From assembly GCA_027422505.1 (NCBI GenBank), contig JAPQWV010000005.1, forward strand, positions 12,715,501 to 12,779,500: 64,000 nucleotides of DNA, read 5' to 3'. The DNA comes from Craterostigma plantagineum (Eukaryota; Streptophyta; Magnoliopsida; Lamiales; Linderniaceae). A program made the position numbers and the translations under genes. Below are positions 33,219-42,370 of the stretch, one piece after another (the first letter of the stretch is position 1; the number at the start of each line of letters is the position of its first letter). The notes below the pieces were generated by a model, which did not search any database, had not been told where the DNA came from, and was given only the letters and a program-made list of their open reading frames with translations.

Positions 33219-33700
33219 CAGGTCCGTCATGTGTGGTACTTAGATTCAGGTTGCTCCTCACACATGACTGGAAACAAAGAGATGTTGAGCAACTTCTCTG
33301 AAGGATTTCTCGGAAAAGTCTACTTCGGAAACGGTCAATCTGCATCTATGCTAGGAACAGACGATCTCATTCATGACAGGCTGACCATCAAAGGGGTGTC
33401 CTACGTCGAAGGTTTGAGCTACAATTTATTCAGCATCGGACGTTTCTGTGACCAAGGCTACAAGGTGAACTTCGAGACCAGCAAATGTAGTGTCACAGAT
33501 AACAATGGAAGAGAGCTACTCACCGGCTATAGGAAAACGAATCTCTACTCCATTGATCTCAAAACTGTCCGACCAACGTGCCTCATCTCCCGAGCCTCTC
33601 TTCACCAGAACGATCTCTGGCATCAGCGACTTTCCCATCTCAACTTCAGAGACCTTAACAAACTGCAATCAGAAAACTTGGTCAAAGACTTCCCTCGTTC
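33219..33700 (+). pseudogene. pol: Element D protease and GAG-pre-integrase region
   Basis: An open frame spans the protease motif WYLDSGCSSHMTGNKEM (catalytic DSG intact), GKVYFGNGQSASMLG, VSYVEGLSYNLFSIGRFCDQ and the GAG-pre-integrase block ending LWHQRLSHLNFRDLNKL. The frame then shifts near 33690. The two zinc-binding His are visible in LWHQRLSHL, but the matching Cys pair of the integrase HHCC finger is missing where CxxC is expected. The protease itself looks intact. Confidence 0.85.
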
Positions 33701-34790
33701 AGATATCACAAAGAGCATCTCACCGGACCAAACACATAGCCTCAACTTTCAAACCTCTCGAACTCATTCACTTGGATCTGTGTGGACCCATGCGTACTCA
33801 GACCATCAATGGGCGAAAATATGTGTTGGTTATTGTGGATGATTTCTCACGCTACACATGGACCAAATTTCTGAGAACAAAGGACGAAACTCCAAGTCTA
33901 ATCATTGAGTTTATCAAAACCGCTCAAAACCTCTACCAACTAAGTGTACAAATCATCAGAACTTTACAATGGGACAGAATTCAAGAACAGAAAACTCAGT
34001 GACTTTTATGCATCACTTGAATCACCCAACAGTTCGCAGCAGCTAAAACACCTCAACAAAACGGGGTAGTCGAGCGCAAGAACAGAACCTTAGTTGAAGC
34101 AACTCGTACACTCCTCATTCACTCTGGACTACCTCACTTCTTGTGGGCCGAAGCCATGAACACAGCTTGTTTCACTCAAAATCGTGGCTCGCTTCACAAG
34201 AGGTTCAATAGGACTCCCTATGAGTTGATAAATCGTAGAGTGCCAGACGTCTCTTTCCTGAGAGTCTTTGGGTGCAAGTGCTATGTAGCAAATGATCGTG
34301 AAGATAGAGGCAAACTTGATCCAAAAGCATTTGAAGGGATACTGGTGGGATACTCAACAACATCAAAAGCCTATCGCATATATCTCAAGGAGAAAAGATC
34401 TGTTATGGAAAGCATTAACGTAACGTTTGATGAAGTAGACCGAGTTGTTTCTGCACAAATCAGTCCAGAACCAGGACTTCTACGAGAATTGACAAAGGAT
34501 CAACCTAGCACCTTCTCTGTGGGCGAAACTTCAAAATCAAATGCATTGAGCGATATGGAACTCGATCTCTTACTCGAGGATCTCTTCTCTCAGCCTTCGC
34601 CACCCACTGTTCCAACAACTTCTGCAGCACCAGAAAATAATGATCCAGCAGAGACTAGCAATGACAATTCCCCTCCTACAATGGAAAATCTTCACCTTGA
34701 TGACGATAGTGAACCTCCAACAGATACAGAGATGATATCCAGCTCAGCCGCTGAAAATCCTCAGCCTTCTAGTTCAACATAGAAATTTCT
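33700..34790 (+). pseudogene. pol: Element D integrase, disrupted
   Basis: The catalytic core is recognisable: LELIHLDLCGP (first Asp) and YVLVIVDDFSRYTWTKFLR in one frame up to 34002. Near 33960 the segment that should hold the second catalytic Asp (in E, RTDNG) reads RTLQWD because of a frameshift. GVVERKNRT with the catalytic Glu follows at about 34060. The C-terminal part (34141-34782, HKRFNRTPYELINRRVP, FGCKCYVA, FEGILVGYSTTSKAYRIY) is in another frame and runs into an acidic Pro/Ser linker. Integrase inserts the cDNA; this copy cannot be functional as read. Confidence 0.88.
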
Positions 34791-34805
34791 TCAGGAGAGT
34801 CAATA

Positions 34806-36024
34806 ATGCCTCAACCTAGAGAAGAAACGGAGCATCAGGCTGATCAGAGCGAAGAAACAATACACGACAAAAATGCAGCTGGATCATCACAACCTAGTAC
34901 AAGAAAGTGGACCCGAGCACACCCAAACTCACAAATAATTGGAGACCCTTCCACTGGAGTAACCACTCGAGCATCAACAATAAATGAAAGCCTCTATTCC
35001 TGCTTTCTCAGTCAAAAGGAGCCCAGCAAAGTAACTGAAGCACTCGCCGATCCAGATTGGATAATCGCAATGCAGGAGGAAATCAATCAGTTTGAGAGGT
35101 TAAAAGTTTGGAACCTAGTACCTAGACCGGTGGGAAAACTATCATAGGGACTAAATGGGTGTTTAAGAACAAAAAGGACGAGGAAGGAGTTGTTATCCGG
35201 AATAAAGCAAGGCTGGTGGCAAAAGGTTACAATCAACAAGAAGGAATCGACTATGATGAGACATATGCCCCAGTTGTAAGAATTGAAGCCATCAGGATAT
35301 TCGTAGCTTTCGCTGCACACAAGAACTTCACAGTCTACCAGATGGATGTCAAAACTGCATTTCTCAACGGAATACTAAAAGAAGAAGTTTTTGTATCTCA
35401 GCCTGAAGGTTTTGTAAACGAACAACTTCCAGACCACGTCTACAGACTCGATAAAGCTCTCTATGGACTTAAACAAGCTCCCAGAGCCTGGTACGAGGTC
35501 CTCTCGGATTTTCTCATCTCCTCCGGTTTCACAAAAGGGAAGATCGATACAACTCTCTTCATCAAGAAGGACGGCTCAGACATTATGTTAGTGTAGATTT
35601 ACGTCGACGACATCATATTTGGGTCAACAGACTCAAGAATGTGCAGGAACTTTGGGGATCTAATGAAGCAGAAATTTGAAATGAGCATGATGAGCGAACT
35701 AAGCTTTTTCTTAGACCTTCAGGTTAAGCAGCTTCACGAAGGAATCTTCATTATTCAATCCAAGTACATTCACGACATACTCAAGAAGTACAACTTGGAC
35801 AACTCTAATGCTGCCATCACTCCCATGTCTACCTCATGCAAACTTGATGCAGATTCATCAGGAAAATCTGTTAACCAGACGATCTATCGAGGCATGATAG
35901 GATCCCTGCTCTATCTTACGTCCAGTAGGCCTGACATCATGTTCGCCACGTGTCTCTGTGCTCGTTTTCAAGCAGATCCCAAGGAGTCTCACATGCTCGC
36001 TGTCAAGAGAATTTTCAAATACCT
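34806..36024 (+). pseudogene. pol: Element D reverse transcriptase, two disruptions
   Basis: The frame at 34806-35147 holds the linker and start of RT (DPDWIIAMQEEINQFERLKV). A frame change near 35140 leads to [31 protein letters not shown] and [20 protein letters not shown], ending at a TAG (35594-35596). The catalytic YVDD (35600-35611) lies two codons after that stop. The frame then continues through LGFF-like SELSFFLDLQVKQLHEGIF and GMIGSLLYLTSSRPDIMFA. All core RT motifs are present, but the polypeptide is split. Confidence 0.9.
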
Positions 36025-36546
36025 CAAGGGAACTCCAAATAAAGGTCTATGGTACCCGATGGAGTCAAGCTTCGAACTCGTAGGATACACCGACGCTGAT
36101 TACGCAGGATGCAAGCTGGACAGAAAGAGCACTTCTGGAGCGGCTCAATTTCTCGGGGTAAACTTGTAAGCTGGTCGTCTCGAAAGCAAAATTGTGTCTC
36201 AACTTCGACAGCAGAGGCAGAATATGTCGCTGCTGCGAGTTGCTGCTCACAAATTTTGTGGATGAGAACCCAGCTGCGAGATTTTGGCACAACATTAAAT
36301 CGTATTCCAATTTTTAGTGACTCTAAAAGTGCTATAGCTATAACAAGTAATCCAGTACATCATTCACGCACAAAACATATAGACATTAGATATCACTTTA
36401 TCAAGGAACATGTGGAACAAGGTACAATCGAAATGCATTTTGTTCACACATATATTCAACTTGCCGACCTATTCACTATGGCATTGGATGGAAAGCGATT
36501 CCAATTCCTGGTCTCTAGATTAGGCATGTTGAACCGTAAGACATGA
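36025..36546 (+). pseudogene. pol: Element D RNase H domain, one frameshift
   Basis: ELVGYTDADYAGCKLDRKST carries the first catalytic Asp. A frame change near 36160 leads to WSSRKQNCVSTSTAEAEYVA (catalytic Glu) and IFSDSKSAIAI (catalytic Asp), then HHSRTKHIDIRYHFIKEHV and the terminal FQFLVSRLGM before a TGA. This is the usual end of copia pol. Confidence 0.9.
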
Positions 36547-36644
36547 TCGATTGTCCCTACATGAACCTGATATTGTGTAAATAGGTTATTTAATTTTTCT
36601 CTATATGTTTTCATATGAATGTTAAAAATCCTACTATCATATCT

Positions 36645-36752
36645 AGAGGGAGTCTAATAAAATTTTTTATGTATGGATCAAGGGGGAGTCTTTGAAAGTT
36701 AAGCACTAATCTAGGGGGAGACATTGAACACTTCGCACAAATTGAGGGGGAG
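36645..36752 (+). promoter_or_regulatory. Four extra polypurine tracts downstream of RNase H
   Basis: AGAGGGAG (36645), AAGGGGGAG (36680-36688), AGGGGGAG (36713-36720) and GAGGGGGAG (36744-36752) occur within about 110 bp, well upstream of the tract next to the 3' LTR. Repeated polypurine tracts after pol are a described feature of Sireviruses. Confidence 0.8.
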
Positions 36753-36799
36753 TTTTTATAATCTTTTACAATTTCAAAATTGCATTAAGGGTTAAACTT

Positions 36800-38180
36800 A
36801 TCAGATAATAATTTCTACAACCTTAAGAAAATTTCTCTCAGCGAAATTCCAAATTTGATCGAAACTGAATTCAAGTATTTCAAATCGTTTCTCGGCGAAA
36901 CTATGTATCGCCCGATACTCCTTAAATTCGATCGAAATTAACATACTCAAATATTTCAAATATTTCGCCCGAAACCTCTTAAATTCGATCGACACTAAAA
37001 TGTTCAAATATTTCAAATATTTTCTCGGCGAAACTGACTATCGCCCAAAACCCATTTCGATCGAAACTGACTTTCGCCCAAAACCCGTTTCGATAGAAAC
37101 TGAATTGAATTGAATTGAATTGATCGAAACTGTAATTTAACTCCTTTGTGATTTTTTCTCGGCGAAACTGAGATTCGCCCGAAACTGGTTTCGATCGAAA
37201 CTCTACTTATATAAATAGCGTTTCGACCGAAACACTGTTCTTCTTCATCGATTTTCAAATTCACTCTGAAACCCTCTCTACAATCGCACACAAAACGTAT
37301 CACAGTCTCACAACAAGTTCTATTTTTCCGATAATTGCAACTCCAAATCCGTCATTGGTAAGGAAAAACATATAATCTGAGGCTTTTAACTGATAATTTT
37401 CACATTTTTGCAGATCGCGCAGATTAGGGCTAAGTGGGTTCGTACGAATCGAGCTTCAATCGTGTTTCCATTTAGTTTTAACTTCGCCAGAAACTACAAC
37501 CCAGTTTCAATTTCATATTCAAATCGATCGATACTGCTCATTTTACTTCTATGATTTTTCAATCGACCGATTCGAGCTATTTATTACTTTCGGCCGAAAC
37601 TGGGTTCTATCAATTTAAAATTATTTCAATTGTTGACTTTGACTCGCGGTCGAAACTGTCTATTTCTATTTCACTTTGATTCAGTCGCCCAATTTAGGAC
37701 TTTCGGCCGAAACTGGTTTTCCCAATTTAAATTGATTTCAATTGTTTGATTTTGACTCTCGGCCGAAACTGTCTTTCAAACATAACATATCTTTAAATCA
37801 CTCTGTTCGTAGTTTCGATCGAAACTGAAGTCTAAATTAAATTGGTCGATTGAATTCCACTTTCGCCCGAAACTGGACCCTATAATCTGATTATAAATTG
37901 AATCGCACGATACACAGTCTTGCGCGAAACTCCATAACACTGAAATTGAAATTGGAATTTGAACTTTGATCGAAACTGATTAACTTTGTGATTTCCTATG
38001 AATTGTTTCGCCGCGTGATTAATTCAATTTTTAAAATTTCTCTATCTCAACGAATTTTACTCACGTGTCTATTTTGGCAAAATTTGTCTAGTCCTAAAAT
38101 GTGAACAACATTTGCTTTCAAATCATACTTCACATTGTATTTCTAAACGTTGTCATGATTGATTCCTACTAATCCATTAA
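36800..38180 (+). other. Element D spacer packed with TTTCG-NN-CGAAACT motifs
   Basis: No gene. The tract contains several dozen variants of a quasi-palindrome: TTTCGATCGAAACTG, TTTCGCCCGAAAC, TTTCGGCCGAAACTG and CTCGGCGAAACTG. It also holds a TATA-like site (37208-37217), a possible 56-bp intron (donor at 37358, acceptor CAG at 37411-37413) and the acceptor before the next gene. Confidence 0.75.
37208..37217 (+). promoter_or_regulatory. Candidate internal promoter for the 3' gene of element D
   Basis: TATATAAATA, about 25-40 bp before a pyrimidine-rich stretch (TTCTTCTTCATCG) typical of plant transcription starts. It lies about 970 bp upstream of the additional gene. The motif is AT-rich and could occur by chance. 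Confidence 0.4.
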
Positions 38181-40676
38181 TTTTATCTTGCAGATATACT
38201 AAAATGGTGCGTAATTGATGAGGTTTTCGCTTCAAAGGACTGGGCACAGAGGGCACCAAATAACTTCCAACTAGACTTTGACAATACCTCGTGCCCAGAT
38301 CCCATCATTGTTAAAATCCTAGCAAACCATCCTCTAAAAACCGCCCTAAATATCACCGAGGTTGTTCCTGAGGTCTACGTCCAACAATTTTGGTCCACTC
38401 TTCAGAAACCAACCAATAACCCAAAAATAACCAGTCTTTCCGCCATAATTGACAACACCATAGTTGTCTTTACCCCGTCCATTCTCCGTTCCATACTAAA
38501 CCTACCACACTCACTCCTATATGATCCCCATCCATCTAACGATGACCTAATCAGGGACTTCCTATTCATGGGCCACAAACCTAACGCCCAAAACTCCATT
38601 CATCTCCTTGACTTCACTGCCAAAGACATCTCTGGACCTTGGAGGACCCTATTTCTCATCGTAAACAAGTGCCTCTCGCCTAAACACTCAGGGTCCGACA
38701 AATGCAACCGCAACATCATGCTCATCTTCCACGGGATCGTCTTCAATAGAAATTATGATGTCGCCCAACTAATCTGGACGAACATCCTTGACCAATTACG
38801 ACGGCGAGGTCTCGGATCCACGAAGCCGGTGCTCCCTTACCTACGGTGGCTACCTGTCATCGTCCAACATTTCGTGGATCTTCATCCCGAAATCGAGCGC
38901 CGACCCAGAGACGAGGGCTATCAATCTCCTAAGCTCATCAAAATCCAATCAACAAAGAGCAAGATCGATAAGGAGGCCATGATCATACCAGACCACCTTC
39001 TTCGCCTCCTCGATCCAACTGAGCCGGAGCTCCGCAAATACCTACGAGCCAACAACATTGATGACGTTCCCCTGGTTCAGCACATCCCTGTTGAACCTAA
39101 CCCAGGGACAAACCAACCCCCACATCCAAGTGTAGGTCTAGGAAGCTCTTCATCCCCTAAGCCAAAACAAAAGAGAAAATCCAAAGCGGATGACGGAGGC
39201 AGTCAACAGGAACGGCGTACAAAACAAAAATACGACCGTCTTCCTCAGTCCACGAGTCCACAAACAAGCCGGACCGAGCCCATAGGTACAGGGGATGACT
39301 TTGTCTTCCCCCGAGTAGAAGTCGCGACATCGGGTCCAATCGCGCAAACTACCCTCCCCAGCCACTCAATCATCTCCCAACAGATGATTGTTTCACATAC
39401 TCACGAGGTGCCACGTCATTCATCACCACCTCGCTCGGAGGTGGTTGATGTAACAAGCGGTCCTCCGCCTCAGACTGTACCTTCCTTGCTCACAACGAGT
39501 CTAGTGCCCTCACCATCCATAATTTTTCCACTTTCTAGGACACTACCATTAGTTTCTGCACCTCTAGATCTTAGTGATCTAGACCGAACGCTCCATGATG
39601 TCTCCGTACTAGAGTCTAGTACGGAACAGAGCGGAAGTCCCAACGTAGTGAACATCACTGCAGCTACGACCTTGGGCCATCAATCTGAGTCTGTCTCAGC
39701 TTTGATGTCAACGATGAGCCTAGGTGGCCTCGGTTCTTCAAGTCCTGTGCAAACAGGCGGCACATCAGTACCTTCTACTGATGTTGTGACGACGGAACAT
39801 TTTCGTGACTCCGTCAGGTTATTTTCCCCATTCCTGACGGAGGCCAGGCTGAATGATTGCCTCGCAGAGTTTGCAAAAGATCTCAAGGACACCATCATGA
39901 CCCAAGTCTACAGTGCCATTGGGACCTCCGCTCGAGACAAAGGCAAAGCCCCCGTCACCGAAGAAGTACCCACTCAAGCCGACCCATCTCCAGACGCTGA
40001 CGGCGGCCCATGGAACGTTCCAATTCCAGAACTCATCGATGTTCTGCTGGCCAGACTCCGCACTGCACCTAAGCTAACAGATTATGAGGCGGAGGTACTC
40101 AGACGTCTGGAGCTACCTTTCAACCCACCCAACATAGGCGAGGCCCAACCATCCAAACAACCACATGACGACCCTGACGGCGAGGATCGTCCCGAGGGGG
40201 AGAAGACACGAAAGACAGGGCCTCAGCCTCAACAACCACAACCCAGAGCCACCCAAACACCTACCAGAACAAAACCAGCTACTCCCAAACAAACAAAAAA
40301 ATCCACCCGAACTACCACCAAAACAACCCAACAGCCCTCCTCACCAACTATGAGCCTCTCACCTCCTCTTCCCACAAGCCAAGACAGCCCTTTGATATAT
40401 CCATCCTCTCCCATCCTATCCCTGCAGACAAATAACCCAATCCAACAAACCGAAGAACTGTATAATCCACACGGCACCGTGGAAAACTACATCTTCAACG
40501 AGGATTGGATAACCAAACCGATGGACCCAGCCATGGCTAAAGGCTTGATGGAGAATGCCAGATACTTCTTGATGACGACGCTGAACTCGAGGAAGGTGAA
40601 GACTACGAAGCAGATATCCCAGAACTTCCCGAGCTACTCCGACACACCGTCATCGATGAAAAATGCCCACCAATGA
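38181..40676 (+). CDS. Element D additional 3' gene, N-terminal and central part
   Basis: The frame is open from 38181, but its first in-frame ATG is at 38568 (702 codons from there). Similarity to E starts earlier, in the ATG-less part (NFQLDFDNTSCP, VVPEVYVQQFWSTL), so translation probably needs splicing to an upstream exon. Conserved N-terminal block: WRTLFLIVNKCLSPKHSGSD and IMLIFHGIVFNRNYDVAQLI. A long Pro/Ser/Thr-rich middle with basic patches (KPKQKRKSK) follows, then FNEDWITKPMDPAMAKG. I see no signal peptide or membrane helix, so an envelope role is not supported. It resembles proteins annotated only as putative plant transposon protein. Similarity shifts frame near 40570. Confidence 0.65.
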   Translation, partial: FYLADILKWCVIDEVFASKDWAQRAPNNFQLDFDNTSCPDPIIVKILANHPLKTALNITEVVPEVYVQQFWSTLQKPTNNPKITSLSAIIDNTIVVFTPSILRSILNLPHSLLYDPHPSNDDLIRDFLFMGHKPNAQNSIHLLDFTAKDISGPWRTLFLIVNKCLSPKHSGSDKCNRNIMLIFHGIVFNRNYDVAQLIWTNILDQLRRRGLGSTKPVLPYLRWLPVIVQHFVDLHPEIERRPRDEGYQSPKLIKIQSTKSKIDKEAMIIPDHLLRLLDPTEPELRKYLRANNIDDVPLVQHIPVEPNPGTNQPPHPSVGLGSSSSPKPKQKRKSKADDGGSQQERRTKQKYDRLPQSTSPQTSRTEPIGTGDDFVFPRVEVATSGPIAQTTLPSHSIISQQMIVSHTHEVPRHSSPPRSEVVDVTSGPPPQTVPSLLTTSLVPSPSIIFPLSRTLPLVSAPLDLSDLDRTLHDVSVLESSTEQSGSPNVVNITAATTLGHQSESVSALMSTMSLGGLGSSSPVQTGGTSVPSTDVVTTEHFRDSVRLFSPFLTEARLNDCLAEFAKDLKDTIMTQVYSAIGTSARDKGKAPVTEEVPTQADPSPDADGGPWNVPIPELIDVLLARLRTAPKLTDYEAEVLRRLELPFNPPNIGEAQPSKQPHDDPDGEDRPEGEKTRKTGPQPQQPQPRATQTPTRTKPATPKQTKKSTRTTTKTTQQPSSPTMSLSPPLPTSQDSPLIYPSSPILSLQTNNPIQQTEELYNPHGTVENYIFNEDWITKPMDPAMAKGLMENARYFLMTTLNSRKVKTTKQISQNFPSYSDTPSSMKNAHQ
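38191..38193 (+). promoter_or_regulatory. Putative splice acceptor at the start of the element D 3' gene
   Basis: TTTTATCTTGCAG lies directly before codons matching the start of the homologous gene in E. That gene has TTATGTGTATTTCAG at the equivalent place (55301-55303, - strand). Confidence 0.5.
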
Positions 40677-41609
40677 AGACGAAGACAAAGGAAGCAGTGG
40701 AATTGCCATGGGAAACGTCAAAGTAACTGCTCCATATCAAGAATTCGGAGGAGAATCTGGAGGAAGGAGGATAGAATCAAGAAGCTGGACGAGCTTGAAC
40801 TTAGAGGACTGAGCCATCTCTCAAGACCCAAAGCAATCCAGTACCTCCTATCCCTTCGCCGAATCATGATATTCAAAGGAAAAAGGGGTGATGTGGATGA
40901 TATAAGAAGAGAAGAGGCAAAGAAGCCCAGAATTAGAGAAATTCTGGGAGTTCGCAAAATGAGGTTTGCTGATATGGACATGCCTGTCTACATGGTACGG
41001 CGAGAAAATGAAGAGTACGTAGAATTGAACGGAGCCGACCTCGCCTTCATCAGAAGTGAAGACATTGAACAAATTGCGAGGGACTTTAGAACGCTTGGAT
41101 CTCTCAAGACGCCAGAACTCAGACTTGGCTACTACGCACTGAAGAGATTCATTCTACGCCAAATCAAGTTCAATGCAACACATGATCTCCAAATGGCGGT
41201 TGAGAGCAACATGAAGAAAGTGAATCTAACGAAGCCCTCCTTTGAAGTCCCAGATCCAAGTTATGGTGAAGGGCACGTCATAAATGAAGACGACGATCCA
41301 TTAATCGTCTACATCAACTTCAAAGGAGAAAAGAGGCTTATGAAGACGTCAGAGATTCACAAGTTCAGCGACGGAACCTTACTGATCATCAGGAACAAGC
41401 TCAGGAGAATACTCGACCAGCTAAAGGAAGAAGAATACGAAGTTCAAGAGAAGTACTCAAGGCTGATCGAGACTATCTCTGCGAAGATATCCTTTCGAAG
41501 AAGGTTGCATTCGTTCGAGCACTTCTTAGGGCTCAGAAAGTCTCCCTACCATGTGCAGAAACCCAAGAAGAAGACAACTCCAAGGACGCCAAAGCGAAAA
41601 GGATGCTAA
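40677..41609 (+). pseudogene. Element D additional 3' gene, C-terminal part (frameshifted from the N-terminal part)
   Basis: A 247-codon open frame from 40866 ends TAA at 41609, just before the polypurine tract. Its blocks HDLQMAVESNMKKVNLT, EIHKFSDGTLLIIRNKL and RRRLHSFEHFLGLRKSPY match the C-terminal sections in B and E. The joining stretch at about 40570-40860 carries the weakly conserved acidic segment in other frames (AELEEGEDYEADIPELPELL). B and E suggest one long protein, so D probably has one or two frame breaks here. The tail is strongly basic. Confidence 0.75.
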
Positions 41610-41618
41610 GGGGGAGAT
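41607..41618 (+). promoter_or_regulatory. 3' polypurine tract of element D
   Basis: TAAGGGGGAGAT abuts the 3' LTR. Its first three bases are the stop codon of the 3' gene. Confidence 0.92.
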
Positions 41619-41932
41619 TGTTAGGAATATTTTGTAGCATCCTTTAATTTATGTAATCTTAGATTAATGTGTTTATTTATTGGGTTGTAGTAGTTTGGGG
41701 TGACTTATGATATTAAGTCATAGTTTTGTATTGGGCTTTAATATACCAAATACTTGTGGTATATAAAGCCCCAATTACCCTAATTAGGGTTTTTATCAAA
41801 AGAATTTAAAAGGTAAGCCACCTTGTACTTTTCCTTAGATAAACACACACTAACACGCACTCAAGGTGTTCTTCACGTTTTTGACATTCAAACCTTTCTT
41901 TTGATCCTTGTTTGGTAATATAAGGGCCAACA
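41619..41932 (+). repeat. Element D 3' LTR (314 bp)
   Basis: Differs from the 5' LTR at one base (T at 41680 versus G at 29057). It is followed by GACTC. Confidence 0.95.
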
Positions 41933-41937
41933 GACTC
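41933..41937. repeat. Target-site duplication of element D, right copy (GACTC)
   Basis: Identical to 28991-28995. Positions 41938-42370 beyond it hold no feature I can name. TCAATTTGGAC occurs twice (about 41936 and 42027). Confidence 0.95.
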
Positions 41938-42370
41938 AATTTGGACCGATCGTATCTCTATGGGTTAGCTGTGTAGACTTGATTGAAAGCCAGTTGCATT
42001 AATTTAATTTTTAACTGTTGCAAAGTCAATTTGGACTGGTCGTGCAAAGCCTCTGATGTGATGTTTGTATGCCTATTAGCTTCTCACATCAAAATATCAG
42101 CTCTTGCAAGAAGCAGAGAGAGGGCAAAGTTTTCAGTCGGCAATTGACTATGACACAAGCCACAAGAGGACGAGGCATAACTAAAAGGTTGTAAGGCCCT
42201 GATAAAAATCTCTTGCCTTATCCTAATATTTATATCCATGGCTGATTGATTGTTTATATCTATTGGTTGACAGCGTATTCCAAGGTAGTGTGAGCGAGTG
42301 TTGCTTCCATCATTGAAAAACAGCACCAGAGTCATCTTCCCAGGAATAGGTACAATGCGTTTGCATTTTA

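Larger units (their letters stand above)
28996..41932 (+). mobile_element. Element D: full-length 12.9 kb Sirevirus-like copia element
   Basis: Complete from LTR to LTR with a 5-bp target duplication. Order: 5' LTR, initiator-Met primer site, 1.1 kb leader, gag with zinc knuckle and coiled coil, protease, integrase, reverse transcriptase, RNase H, multiple polypurine tracts, a motif-rich spacer, an additional 3' gene and the 3' LTR. Large Gag, repeated polypurine tracts and an extra 3' gene are features of the Sirevirus lineage. The two 314-bp LTRs differ only at 29057/41680, yet gag-pol carries at least five frame disruptions. Confidence 0.95.

Noticed and set aside
35591..35611. TAG two codons before the YVDD box of element D as a programmed readthrough site
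   Set aside because: E has no stop at the equivalent place and D carries several other lesions, so a random nonsense mutation is simpler.
39150..40477. Open frames on the - strand opposite the element D 3' gene
   Set aside because: They are mirror frames of the Pro/Ser-rich coding region and show no family signature.
38181..41609. The 3' gene of element D as a retroviral-type envelope
   Set aside because: I see no signal peptide, no hydrophobic membrane-spanning stretch and no pattern of paired cysteines. The protein is Pro/Ser/Thr-rich and basic.
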